A stretch of 64,000 bases of DNA from the NCBI RefSeq assembly GCF_036347135.1, contig NZ_CP108938.1, positions 2,914,001 to 2,978,000 of the forward strand. The letters are read 5' to 3'. The position numbers and the translations under genes are program-made. The notes under the pieces are model-generated. The model worked only from the letters and a program-made list of their open reading frames with translations, did no database searches and was not told the DNA's origin. Position 1 is the stretch's first letter; each line of letters begins with the position of its first letter. The stretch is from Streptomyces sp. NBC_00775 (GTDB taxonomy: Bacteria > Actinomycetota > Actinomycetes > Streptomycetales > Streptomycetaceae). Shown piece after piece: positions 20,405 through 30,400 of the stretch.

Positions 20405-21358
20405 CTACTCCCCGTCGTACGCCTCGATCAGTTCCCGCGACCGCTTCACGTCGTCGGCGATGGCTTCCAGCAGCGCCTCGATGGAGTCGAACTTGGCCAT
20501 GCCGCGGACGTAGGCGAGGAAGTCGACGGCGACGTGCAGGCCGTACAGGTCGAGGCCGACGCGGTCGATGGCGTACGCCTCGACGGTGCGCTCGGTGCCG
20601 TCGAACTGCGGGTTCGTGCCGACGGAGATCGCCGCGGGCATCGCCTCGCCCTCGACGTGCAGCCAGCCGGCGTAGACGCCGTCCGCGGGGATGGCGGTGT
20701 GCGGGAGGGTTTCGACGTTGGCCGTCGGGAAGCCGAGTTCGCGGCCGCGCTGGGCGCCGCGTACGACGATGCCCTCGACACGGTGCGGACGCCCGAGGAT
20801 CTCGCGCGCGCCCTCGACATCGCCCTCGGCGACGAGCCGCCGGGTGAGGGTCGAGGAGAAGGGCTCGCCACCGCCGGCCTCGCCCGACACGTACAGGTCC
20901 ACGACCTCGACGTCGAAGTCGTAGGTCTCGCCCTGCTCACGCAGGAAGGCGACATTGCCCGCGGCCTTGTGGCCGAAGCGGAAGTTGGGGCCCTCGACGA
21001 CGGCCTTGGCGTGCAGCTTGTCGACCAGGACCTTCACGACGAAGTCGGCGGGCGACAGCTTCGAGAACTCGGTGGTGAAGGGGAGGATGAGCAGCGCGTC
21101 CACACCCAGGTCGGCACAGAGCTCGGCGCGGCGGTGGTGCGGGGCGAGCAGCGGAGGGTGGCTGCCGGGGCGCACGACCTCGCTCGGGTGCGGGTCGAAG
21201 GTGACGACCACGGAGGGCACGCCCAGTTCACGGGCGCGGTCCACGGCATGCTTGATGATCAGCTGGTGTCCGCGGTGCACCCCGTCGTAGGAACCGATGG
21301 TGACGACGCTGCGCCCCCAGTCCTCGGGGATGTCCTCCAAGCCACGCCAGCGCTGCAC
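20405..21358 (-). CDS. ribF: Bifunctional riboflavin kinase/FAD synthetase
   Basis: A 317-residue protein that phosphorylates riboflavin to FMN and adenylates it to FAD. The N-terminal nucleotidyltransferase domain has GSYDGVHRGHQLI. The C-terminal flavokinase domain has the PTAN motif in RGRELGFPTANVE and a conserved catalytic glutamate region (VEAYAID). The start is GTG with AAGGAGCGG upstream. Its cofactor products are needed by ThyX, the ApbE system and the acyl-CoA dehydrogenase in this window. It is followed downstream by a terminator hairpin. Confidence 0.96.
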   Translation of the reverse strand: MQRWRGLEDIPEDWGRSVVTIGSYDGVHRGHQLIIKHAVDRARELGVPSVVVTFDPHPSEVVRPGSHPPLLAPHHRRAELCADLGVDALLILPFTTEFSKLSPADFVVKVLVDKLHAKAVVEGPNFRFGHKAAGNVAFLREQGETYDFDVEVVDLYVSGEAGGGEPFSSTLTRRLVAEGDVEGAREILGRPHRVEGIVVRGAQRGRELGFPTANVETLPHTAIPADGVYAGWLHVEGEAMPAAISVGTNPQFDGTERTVEAYAIDRVGLDLYGLHVAVDFLAYVRGMAKFDSIEALLEAIADDVKRSRELIEAYDGE

Positions 21359-21528
21359 TGTGACCGCTCCTTGTCCGAATCCGAACTCGAACCCGTGTCC
21401 GTGATTGCCTCATTCGCAGCTCTAAGGGTGCCATGCCGCGTGCGCTCGGCCTGCATCGGCATCGTGGTGTGACGTATCGCGCAGTGCCTCGTCGGGCGAT
21501 GACGCGTCGCGCGGGGGCGAGGAGCAGG

Positions 21529-24500
21529 TCAGGCGGGCACCCGCACCCCGGCCAGGTTCTCGATCATGCGGCGGGTGCTCGGGCCGACCACCGCGGCCCA
21601 CTCCTCGGGCGCGCCGGTCAGCCAGCGGGCCACTAGGGCGGCGAAACCCGGGACTTGACGGGCCAGGTCGACGAGACCGCGGTCGAATCCGGTGGCTCCG
21701 GCCGGGGTGCGGACGAGGAGGAGGCCCGCTCGGTGCACCAGCTCGCGCGTGGCCTCCTCACCCCTGCGGTCCACGCCGGCCGCGGCGGCCTTGAGGAGGG
21801 TGTCGAGGACGACCGGGTCCCGCTCGTGCGCGAGCAGCAGATCCAGCAGCTCGCGCCGCAACTGCCGTGACGCGTGGCTGCCCGGCGCCGCGAGGACCGT
21901 CACGAGCGCCGCCCGCACGGACGCGGGGCAGCCCTCAAGCAGGCCGCTGACCAGCGGAAAGAGCACCGCGCGTGTGGTGGTCCCGTATTCCAGGCGCCGA
22001 TCCACATAGGCGGCCACGTGCGCGGCGGCCTCGGGGCGCAGTTCGACGGCCTCCCTCACCATCGCGGCGACGCTGCGGGCCAGGGCGGGCGTGGTGACGT
22101 CGGCGAGGGTGCGCAACAGCTGGCCCATGTCGGGGCCCGACTGCCGCAGCCGGGTGCGGAAGGCGGCGAGCACCGGGTCCGGGTGGGTGGTGAGCGCGGC
22201 GACCAGGGCGCTCGCGGGCAGCTGGGGGTCACCGGCCGTGAAGCGCTCCAGCGCCCCCGGCAGATACCGGGCGCGGGTGCGCGGATCCCGTACGAGGAGA
22301 CCGAGTGCTCCGCCGTGCAGCGTGCAGTCGGCGGGGCGGGCCAGCAGCGCGAGCGCCGCGTAACGCAGCAGCTCCCGGTCGGCCTCGGTCCGCACGAACG
22401 GCGCGGCCCGCAACCCGTAGGCCACCGCGGCCACCCGCCGCGCCGGCCGCTCGTCGTGCGCCCACCGGTCCACCGCCCGGCACACGGCCGACGGCTCCTC
22501 CTCGGCGAGCACGGCGAGCAACTCGTCGCCGCGCCGGTGCGCACTGGCCACCAGCGCCTCCGCGAGGTCGTCCAGCGCCCGCCGCCGATGCGCGTACAGC
22601 AAGGCCTGCGCGGCGGTCGCCACGGTCGCGTGCGGGGTCGCGGGAAGGGGCCGCTCGTCGTCGAACCACCGCGTGAGATGGGGTTGTACGGCGGCGGGGC
22701 GGGCGGCGAGGAGCCGGGCCACGGCGTCCAGGTAGCGGGGGACGGCGTCGGCGGCCTCGCTTGCCGCGTCCGCCGCGTGCCGTGCCCCGTCCGCGACCAC
22801 CAGACGCCTCAGCAGGTCGAACCGCTCCGTCTCCGGCAGCGGCAGCGCCTCCCAGAAGGGCGGCCCGAACTCCCCCGGTACGGCCCTGCCCCGCTCCCGC
22901 CACCTCACGATCCGCTCGGCGAGCAGCCGCAGCACACCGATGTACGGCGTCGCGTCGGGCACGCGCAGCAGGACGTCCGCGCAGAGGTGGGTGGCCCACC
23001 AGGCGGGGTCACCGAGCGGGCCCGGTGCCTTGGGCAGCAGGTCGTCGAGGGCATGGACCAGGTCCTCCAGACGGAGAGCCAGCTCGGCGGTGCCCTGTTG
23101 ACGGGCCAGGACGAGCAGGGTCTCGACGACGGGTCCGATGCGGTGCCGGGGGACGGGGAGGAGGTGCGCCGGGGAGGATGTGGCGGCGGACCGGGAGCGC
23201 CGGGCCCTTCCCCGCGGCGCCGGAGCCGGCCGCCCCCGGTGGACCAGGGCGTGCAGGGCCGGGTCCAGGTCCAGATGGGAGCCCTGGATCCAGTCGGCGA
23301 GTTCCTCGTGGGCGAAGCGGTAGCCGTTGCCGGCGGGCGCGAGGAGGCCCTCGGTGAGGACGGCGGAGGCCCAGCCGGTGGTACCGGCGAGGCAGTGACC
23401 CGGCGCGGGGCCCCACGGGAAGACGGCTTCGAAGGACGCGCGGTCGAGCTCACCCTGCCCGGGGCCCAGACAGCGTCGCGCGGCCTCGTGCACCTGACCG
23501 GAGACCTGGGCCGCGAGCCGCCGTACGACCGTGCCGCGCAGCCCTCCGGCGGCGGCGAGCCGGACCGCGATGCGCAGGCACATCAGGTCCAGGTACGCGG
23601 CGAAGACCTCGTCGCGGCCGAGCCGCTCGGCCGGGGCGTCCGGCAGCGCGGCCCGCACCTCGGAGAACAGCCGCAGCGTCAGCGGATGCCGTGCGTCGGC
23701 TTCCGCGAGCGCGTCCTCGGGGATCCCGGCGCGGAGCCGGGCCCGCCGGGCCTCCCCCTCGGTCAGATCTCCCAGCCACACGCAGGACGGGATCAACGGG
23801 TCCGATCCGGTCTCGGCCCGGTGCAGCGACTCCCCCGGGAACTCCGCCCCCGCCTGCTCCCAGTGCTCGGCCCGGCATCCGACGACGAGCCGCGCCCCGG
23901 TCTCGCGCAGCCAGGCGGCCGTCCCCTCGGTCCACTCGGGCAACCGGTGGGCGAGGGCGGGCGGCATCTCCTCGGGACCGTCGAGGAGGAGCAGCAGCGG
24001 CCGCCCCGCGTTCCGCGCCAGCCGGGCCAACCGCTCAGGACCGATGTCGCCCAGTTCACCGTCGTACCTGCCGGGAGGCAGCACATCCGCCTCCGCGGAC
24101 ACCCCGGAAGCCTCGCCCGAAGCCTTCCCCGAGGCCGCCACGATGCGCCCCGCCCGCTCCAACGCCCGTGTCGCCGCGTCCGCGACGGAGGTGTCGTCGG
24201 CGAGGAGGTCGGCGCCGCGCAGCCACAGCACGGGGGCCGGTTCCGCGCCCCGGGTGCGGCGGGCGGCGAGGGCCGCCAGTTCCGTCGTACGGCCGCTGCC
24301 GGGTGGGCCGACGAGCCCGAGGACGGCGGCCGGGCCGGTCTCGAAAGCGGTGAACTCCCTGACCACGTCGGCCCGTTCGACCGGTCCGCAGGGCGCGCCG
24401 CCGGACCCCACCGACGTGGCCGCGCCCGGCCCGTCCGAGCCGACCGAGGTCGCGGTGAGCTCCAGTACCCCCGCCAGATTGAGATCGGCTCCGTAGGCGG

Positions 24501-25149
24501 GCACCGTCGCCGCGTTACGGTCCAGCAGCTCGGCGAGCGGCCCCTCGACACCCCGCAGGGGGACGGCGAACCCCGCCGCCCGGTACCCGGTGTGCAGCGC
24601 GGTGCCGAGCACCCCCACCACCGCTCCGGTCGAGGCGTCGAGGACCGGTCCCCCGGCCGCCCCGCCGCCCAGCCGGAGCGCGTCCACGCCCGCTGTGCCG
24701 ATCGCCAGCTCCAGGGCGTCGTCCAGGAGATGGAAGCGGTCGGTCGCCGTGTACGTCACGGCGGACGAGCCGAGCACCCGCGCCTCGCGCCAGCCGCCCG
24801 CGGCGATCCGTACATACGTGCCGGTCGCGACTCGGTCCCGCACGGTGACGGGGAGCGGGTCGAGGCCGAGACCTTCGGTGCGTACGAGAGCCAGGTCGGC
24901 GTCGGGCAGCGGCGTGACGGCATCGGCGCTCACCACGCAGGTGCGGTCGCCGGGGGCGTGCAGGACGAGACAGGCCAGGCCGTCGACCGCCTCGTGGCTG
25001 GTGATCACCGTGCCGTGGTGGTCGGCGACGAAGCCCGTGCCGCGCGGGCGCCCCGCCAGGTCGCAGACGCGTACCAGGGCCTCGTCCCGTGTGTCCCGGG
25101 TATCGTCCGGTGTCTGTCGGCCCCCGGTCCGCGGGCCCCGTCCCGCCAT
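21529..25149 (-). CDS. Trypsin-like / NTPase / helical-repeat protein with substituted active sites
   Basis: A 1,206-residue protein. Residues 35-200 form a trypsin-like fold: His52 in TSHEAV, Asp85 in DADLALVR, but GAAGGP at 163-168 where GxSGGP is expected, so the catalytic serine is Ala165. An NTPase domain from about 275 has GPPGSGRTT (281-289), with Arg287 in place of the P-loop lysine, and a Walker B-like LLLLLDGPEE near 390. The C-terminal half is Leu/Ala/Arg-rich with HEAT/ARM-like helices. Trypsin-STAND fusions are known in multicellular bacteria and linked to conflict or cell-death signalling; this one looks catalytically dead at both sites. The ATG at 25149 has GGGAGG upstream. Confidence 0.85.
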   Translation of the reverse strand: MAGRGPRTGGRQTPDDTRDTRDEALVRVCDLAGRPRGTGFVADHHGTVITSHEAVDGLACLVLHAPGDRTCVVSADAVTPLPDADLALVRTEGLGLDPLPVTVRDRVATGTYVRIAAGGWREARVLGSSAVTYTATDRFHLLDDALELAIGTAGVDALRLGGGAAGGPVLDASTGAVVGVLGTALHTGYRAAGFAVPLRGVEGPLAELLDRNAATVPAYGADLNLAGVLELTATSVGSDGPGAATSVGSGGAPCGPVERADVVREFTAFETGPAAVLGLVGPPGSGRTTELAALAARRTRGAEPAPVLWLRGADLLADDTSVADAATRALERAGRIVAASGKASGEASGVSAEADVLPPGRYDGELGDIGPERLARLARNAGRPLLLLLDGPEEMPPALAHRLPEWTEGTAAWLRETGARLVVGCRAEHWEQAGAEFPGESLHRAETGSDPLIPSCVWLGDLTEGEARRARLRAGIPEDALAEADARHPLTLRLFSEVRAALPDAPAERLGRDEVFAAYLDLMCLRIAVRLAAAGGLRGTVVRRLAAQVSGQVHEAARRCLGPGQGELDRASFEAVFPWGPAPGHCLAGTTGWASAVLTEGLLAPAGNGYRFAHEELADWIQGSHLDLDPALHALVHRGRPAPAPRGRARRSRSAATSSPAHLLPVPRHRIGPVVETLLVLARQQGTAELALRLEDLVHALDDLLPKAPGPLGDPAWWATHLCADVLLRVPDATPYIGVLRLLAERIVRWRERGRAVPGEFGPPFWEALPLPETERFDLLRRLVVADGARHAADAASEAADAVPRYLDAVARLLAARPAAVQPHLTRWFDDERPLPATPHATVATAAQALLYAHRRRALDDLAEALVASAHRRGDELLAVLAEEEPSAVCRAVDRWAHDERPARRVAAVAYGLRAAPFVRTEADRELLRYAALALLARPADCTLHGGALGLLVRDPRTRARYLPGALERFTAGDPQLPASALVAALTTHPDPVLAAFRTRLRQSGPDMGQLLRTLADVTTPALARSVAAMVREAVELRPEAAAHVAAYVDRRLEYGTTTRAVLFPLVSGLLEGCPASVRAALVTVLAAPGSHASRQLRRELLDLLLAHERDPVVLDTLLKAAAAGVDRRGEEATRELVHRAGLLLVRTPAGATGFDRGLVDLARQVPGFAALVARWLTGAPEEWAAVVGPSTRRMIENLAGVRVPA

Positions 25150-25326
25150 GCTCGAACCTCCCCGCCGTGCTCCTGCTTCGACGGTAGGCGCGGGGTGATC
25201 AGCGGGAAAGATCGCGCGGCGAACGCGCCCCCTTCCGCTCCCTCGGTTCACTCCGAGCGCCTGCCCGAAGGGGTGAATAGCCGACGGCGGATGGATACAC
25301 CCTTGTGTGGGGGAACCGAGGGGGGA

Positions 25327-25370
25327 CCGTGGAGCGGCGGGCACGAAACCCCGTGATCGCCGCTCCACGG
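25327..25370 (-). terminator. Hairpin downstream of truB
   Basis: A perfect 13-bp inverted repeat, CCGTGGAGCGGCG (25327-25339) with CGCCGCTCCACGG (25358-25370), and an 18-nt loop. It lies 74 nt beyond the truB stop and is a good candidate for the end of the rimP-nusA-infB-truB transcript. Confidence 0.6.
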
Positions 25371-25443
25371 GCGGGGCCCCGCAGGACCACCGCACCGCCG
25401 TACGCGAGAGACGCGGCGGGAGGACGGAGAACGCCGAAGAACG

Positions 25444-26349
25444 TCAGCCGAACACGGCCAGGCTCTTCGCTTTCCCCTTCTGCTCCTCCACCAGCGCCAG
25501 GAACAATCCCTCGGGGTCGAACACGGCCACGGCGCCCTTGCCCGCGTACACGTCGGGCATCTCCAGGCGTACGCCGTTGAGCAGCAGCCGCGCCCGCTTG
25601 GCGTCCACGTCCCAGCGCGGGAACGCGGCCGCGGCGGCCTCCGCGATCGGCATCACGGTCAGCTCCTCCTGGAGCTGGTCGAGGGTGCGCGCGGAGTCGA
25701 GCTTGTAGGGGCCGACGCGGGTGCGGCGCAGGGCGGTGAGATGACCGCCGACGCCCAGGTCCGCGCCCAGGTCCCGGGCGAGCGCCCGGATGTAGGTGCC
25801 GGAGGAACAGACGACGGAGACGACCAGGTCGAGCACCGGCGTGCCGTCCTCGGCGACGGCGTCACGGATGTCGTACACCGCGAACGACGAGACGGTCACC
25901 GGGCGGGCCGGGATCTCGAACTCCTCGCCCTCGCGCGCCCGCTTGTACGAGCGCACGCCGTCGATCTTGATGGCGCTGACCTTGGACGGCACCTGCATGA
26001 TGCGGCCGGTCAGCTTGGCGATCCCGGCGTCGACGGCGTCCCGCTTGACGCCCGAGGCGTCGGTGGACGAGGTGATGTCACCCTCGGCGTCGTCCGTCAG
26101 GGTGTTCTGCCCCAGCCGGATGGTCCCCAGGTACTCCTTCTCGGTGAGCGCGAGGTGCCCGAGGAGCTTGGTCGCCTTCTCGACGCCGAGGACGAGCACG
26201 CCCGTCGCCATGGGGTCGAGGGTGCCGGCGTGTCCGACGCGGCGGGTCCTGGCGATCCCGCGCATCTTGGCGACCACGTCGTGCGAAGTGAAGCCCGACG
26301 GCTTGTCGACAATGACAAGCCCGTCGGGCGTCTGGTGCTTCTGGGTCAT
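25444..26349 (-). CDS. truB: tRNA pseudouridine-55 synthase
   Basis: A 301-residue enzyme converting U55 in the T-loop of tRNAs to pseudouridine. The catalytic aspartate lies in GHAGTLDPMATGVL near residue 45. The KIDGVRSYKRAREGE and SSGTYIRALARDLG motifs are also present, and a C-terminal PUA-like segment follows. The ATG at 26349 overlaps the rbfA stop (ATGA). Last gene of the translation-factor cluster. Confidence 0.96.
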   Translation of the reverse strand: MTQKHQTPDGLVIVDKPSGFTSHDVVAKMRGIARTRRVGHAGTLDPMATGVLVLGVEKATKLLGHLALTEKEYLGTIRLGQNTLTDDAEGDITSSTDASGVKRDAVDAGIAKLTGRIMQVPSKVSAIKIDGVRSYKRAREGEEFEIPARPVTVSSFAVYDIRDAVAEDGTPVLDLVVSVVCSSGTYIRALARDLGADLGVGGHLTALRRTRVGPYKLDSARTLDQLQEELTVMPIAEAAAAAFPRWDVDAKRARLLLNGVRLEMPDVYAGKGAVAVFDPEGLFLALVEEQKGKAKSLAVFG

Positions 26350-26801
26350 TCTGCGGCGTCGCCGTCCGTCTCGTCGTCGTCTTCCGGCTTCTTGTACGGG
26401 TCCGCGTCACCCGCGAAGGAAGCGCCGGCCGAGACCTCGCGCACCTTCGCGTCCGAGGCCCGCGCCTTGTCGAGCAGGTCCTCGATGGTCTTGGCGGTGT
26501 CCGGCAGGGCGTCCGCGACGAAGGTCAGCGTCGGCGTGAACTTCACGCCCGCCGCCGCGCCGACCGCCGAGCGGAGCACGCCCTTGGCGCTCTCCAGGCC
26601 CGCGGCGGCCGCCGCGCGCTCCTCGTCGTCCCCGTACACCGTGTAGAAGACGGTCGCCTCCCGGAGGTCCCCGGTGACCCGGGTGTCCGTGATGGTGACG
26701 TGTGTGCCGAGCCGCGGGTCCTTGATCCCGCGCTGCAGCTTCTGGGCCACCACCTCTCGGATGAGGTCCGCCAGCCTCTTCGCCCGCGCGTTGTCGGCCA
26801 C
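26346..26801 (-). CDS. rbfA: Ribosome-binding factor A
   Basis: A 151-residue cold-shock-type ribosome maturation factor that binds the 30S subunit and helps process the 16S 5' end. The KH-like core includes RLADLIREVVAQKLQ, ATVFYTVYG and the C-terminal KTIEDLLDKARASD. A typical acidic, disordered tail (EDDDETDGDAAE) follows. It is coupled to truB by overlapping codons and follows DUF503 in the operon. Confidence 0.95.
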   Translation of the reverse strand: MADNARAKRLADLIREVVAQKLQRGIKDPRLGTHVTITDTRVTGDLREATVFYTVYGDDEERAAAAAGLESAKGVLRSAVGAAAGVKFTPTLTFVADALPDTAKTIEDLLDKARASDAKVREVSAGASFAGDADPYKKPEDDDETDGDAAE

Positions 26802-26834
26802 TGGTCCGTCTCCTTCTTCGCCTTGCTTGTTTCG

Positions 26835-27128
26835 TCAGTCTTCGTCTTTGTGGAGCCTGCGCCGTACCGACAGCAGCTCCACCTCCGGTCGCGCCGCTAC
26901 GAACCGTTCGCACCGGTCCAGTACGTCGGTGAGGTGCTCGGTGTCTCCGGAGACCACCGCGAGGCCGATCTCGGCCCTGCGGTGAAGGTCCTGGTTGCCC
27001 GTCTCCGCCACGCTCACCGGGTACTTCCGCTGGAGTTCAGCGACGATCGGCCGGACGAGAGAGCGCTTCTCCTTGAGCGAGTGAACGTCGCCGAGGAGCA
27101 GATCGAAGGACAGTGTCCCCACATACAT
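26835..27128 (-). CDS. DUF503 (YlxP-like) protein
   Basis: A 97-residue protein of the DUF503/YlxP family, which sits between infB and rbfA in many Gram-positive bacteria. Start MYVGTLSFDLLLGDVHSLKEK, then KRSLVRPIVAELQRKYPVSV; this ferredoxin-like fold is of unsettled role, possibly in ribosome assembly or RNA binding. The ATG at 27128 is chosen because it starts at the family N-terminus; 25 extra upstream codons are not conserved. It is separated from infB by 330 bp carrying a palindromic repeat. Confidence 0.92.
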   Translation of the reverse strand: MYVGTLSFDLLLGDVHSLKEKRSLVRPIVAELQRKYPVSVAETGNQDLHRRAEIGLAVVSGDTEHLTDVLDRCERFVAARPEVELLSVRRRLHKDED

Positions 27129-27458
27129 GTGTAACCGGATGTCCCGCCGGTACGGGATAGATGGCCTGCCAATGCACTTGGCAGGGACATCAGAACCGTA
27201 CAACGAACCTCCGGCTCGCTCGACGGGGTTTTCGCCCCCGCCGCCCTACCCGTCCCATCCCCAGGGGCTCCGCCCCTTCGACCCCGTTCGGTTGTTTTTC
27301 GGCTGCGGGCCGGTGGGGGCCGTTCGCGCAGTTCCCCGCGCCCCTTTTAGGGGCGCGGGGAACTGCGCAATCTTTTGGGGGTCTGGGGGCGCAGCCCCCA
27401 GAGACGGCAAGCTGGCCGGCGGTGAGAACTCCACCGCCGGCCAGCTCAAACAACCGCC
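27129..27458 (-). other. 330-bp intergenic gap between infB and DUF503
   Basis: No gene. Most of the stretch (27231-27402) is copy A of the intergenic palindrome family. The remainder, nearest DUF503, should hold that gene's leader and perhaps a promoter, since the palindrome could reduce read-through from infB. Confidence 0.6.
27231..27402. repeat. Intergenic palindromic repeat, copy A
   Basis: 19-bp perfect arms GCGCAGTTCCCCGCGCCCC at 27326-27344 and their inverse at 27350-27368, loop TTTTA, followed by a second hairpin CTGGGGGC/GCCCCCAG (27383-27401). On the left it begins with TTCGCCCCCGCCGCCCTACC and a CAGGGGCTCCGCCCC element. The same modules recur near 32.8, 37.2, 42.4 and 64.0 kb. 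It lies inside the infB-to-truB operon. Confidence 0.9.
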
Positions 27459-30400
27459 TTACGACCGCGGCTTCTCGCGCATCTCGTACGTCGCGATGAC
27501 GTCGTCGACCTTGATGTCGTTGAAGTTTCCGAGGTTGATACCACCCTCGAAGCCTTCGCGGATCTCGGTGACGTCGTCCTTGAAGCGACGCAGACCGGAG
27601 ATGGTGAGGCTCTCCGCGATGACCTTGCCGTCGCGGACGAGTCGAGCCTTCGTGTTGCGCTTGACCTCGCCCGAGCGGACCAGGACACCGGCGATGTTGC
27701 CCAGCTTGGACGACTTGAAGACCTCGCGGATCTCCGCCGTGCCGAGCTCGACCTCCTCGTACTCCGGCTTGAGCATGCCCTTGAGGGCCGCCTCGATCTC
27801 CTCGATGGCCTGGTAGATCACCGAGTAGTACCGGACATCGACGCCTTCGCGCTCCGCCATCTGGGCCGCGCGGCCCGCAGCGCGGACGTTGAAGCCGATG
27901 ACGATCGCGTCGGAGCCGGTCGCCAGGTCGATGTCCGACTCGGTGACCGCACCCACGCCGCGGTGCAGGACGCGGATGTCGACCTCTTCGCCGACGTCGA
28001 GCTGGAGCAGCGAGGACTCGAGAGCCTCCACCGAACCGGACGCGTCGCCCTTGATGATGAGGTTGAGTTCCTGCACCAGACCGGCCTTGAGGGCCTCGTC
28101 CAGGTTCTCCAGGGAGAACCGGACACCCCGGCGGGCGAAGTTGGCGTTGCGCTCACGCGCCGCGCGCTTCTCGGCGATCTGACGCGCCGTGCGGTCCTCG
28201 TCGACAACCAGGAAGTTGTCGCCGGCGCCCGGGACGTTGGTGAGACCCAGGACCAGGACGGGGGTCGACGGACCCGCTTCCTCGACGTTGTTGCCGTTGT
28301 CGTCGAGCATCGCCCGGACACGGCCGTACGCGTCGCCGACAACCATCGTGTCGCCGATGCGCAGCGTGCCGCGCTGGACCAGGACCGTCGAGACGGCACC
28401 GCGGCCACGGTCGAGGTGGGACTCGATCGCAATACCCTGCGCGTCCTGCTCCGGGTTGGCCCGCAGGTCGAGCGAGGCATCCGCGGTGAGGACCACGGCC
28501 TCCAGCAGGGAGTCGATGTGCAGACCCTGCTTGGCGGAGATGTCGACGAACATCGTGTCGCCGCCGTACTCCTCGGCCACCAGACCGAACTCGGTCAGCT
28601 GACCGCGCACCTTGACCGGGTCCGCGCCCTCGACGTCGATCTTGTTGACCGCGACCACGATCGGCACACCGGCCGCCTTGGCGTGGTTCAGCGCCTCGAT
28701 CGTCTGGGGCATCACACCGTCGTTGGCCGCCACCACGAGGATCGCGATGTCGGTCGACTTCGCACCACGGGCACGCATGGCGGTGAACGCCTCGTGACCC
28801 GGGGTGTCGATGAAGGTGATCTTGCGCTCTTCGTCGTTGACCTGAGTCGCGACCTGGTACGCACCGATGTGCTGCGTGATACCGCCGGCCTCGCCCGCGA
28901 CGACGTTCGTCTTGCGGATGGTGTCGAGGAGGCGGGTCTTACCGTGGTCGACGTGACCCATGACGGTCACGACCGGCGGACGCGCGACGAGGAACTCCTC
29001 GCCACCCTCGTCCTCGCCGAACTCGATGTCGAAGGACTCGAGCAGCTCGCGGTCCTCCTCCTCGGGGCTGACGATCTCGAGGACGAAGTTCATCTCGTCC
29101 GCGAGGAGCTTCAGCGTCTCGTCGGAGACGGACTGCGTGGCAGTGACCATCTCGCCGAGGTTCATCATCACGCCGACGAGCGACGCCGGGTTGGCGCCGA
29201 TCTTCTCCGCGAAGTCGGTGAGGGACGCACCGCGCGACAGGCGGACGGACTGTCCGTTGCCGCGAGGCAGCATCACGCCGCCGACCGACGGGGCCTGCAT
29301 GGCCTCGTACTCCTGGCGCCTCTGCCGCTTCGACTTGCGACCACGACGCGCGGGACCGCCGGGACGGCCGAAGGCGCCCTGCGTGCCACCGCGGCCACCC
29401 GGACCACCGGGACGACCACCGAAGCCGGGACGGCCACCGCCGCCACCGCCCGGACCACCGGGACGACCGGCGAAACCGCCACCGCCGCCACCGGGACCGG
29501 CCGGACGACCGGCGAAGCCGCCACCGCCGCCACCGGGACGACCGGCGAAGCCGCCGCCACCGGGACGACCGCCGCCGCCACCACCGGGACCACCGGGACG
29601 ACCGCCGCCGCCACCGGGACCGCGGCCACCAGGGCCACCGCCGGGACGCGGGCTGCCCGCAGCGGGACGCTGCGGCATCATGCCGGGGTTCGGACGGTTA
29701 CCGCCGGGGCCGGGGGCCCCACCGGGACGCGGAGCCTGCGGACGAGGCATGCCGCCGGGGGTCGGACGGGCACCGCCCGGACCGCCCTGCGGACGCGGAG
29801 CGCCGCCGGGACCGCCCTGGGGACGGGGAGCACGGTCACCACGGTCCTGACCCGCGCCCTGCGGACGCGGACCGCCGGGGGCACCGGCGCCACCGGGACG
29901 CGGGGCACCGCCCGGACGGGGCGCCTGCGGGCGCGCCATGCCGGTGGAGCCACCAGAGGTGAACGGGTTGTTGCCCGGACGCGGGCCGGCCGGACGAGCG
30001 CCGGGACGCGGAGCCTGGCCGCCGGGACGCGGAGCGCCCTGACGGTCGCCGCCGCGCTCGGGACGGTCACCACGGCCCTGGCCACCCTGGCCGGGACCGG
30101 CCGGACGGGCACCGGGACGCGGAGCCTGGCCGCCGGGACGCGGAGCGGAGCCCGGACGGGGACCCGCGGCCGGAGCCGCAGGAGCCGACGGGGGCGCCGT
30201 GAACTCGGCCGCGACCGGAGCCGGAGCCGCCGGAGCGGGCTTCGGGGCGGGCTTGGGACCCGGACGCGGGCCCGGAGCGGCCGGAGTCACCGGGGTGACC
30301 GGAGCCGCCGCGGCGGGCGCCTCGGCCACGGCCGGCTTCGGGGCCGGCGGGCGCGGGGCAGCCGGACGGGCCGCCTGCGCCGGAGAGGGGGCGCCCGGCT

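Noticed and set aside
21874..25356. 1,160-codon plus-strand open frame opposite the trypsin/NTPase gene
   Set aside because: Composition (Gly/Arg/Gln/Val) is that of an antisense shadow; the minus strand has recognisable domains and a ribosome-binding site.
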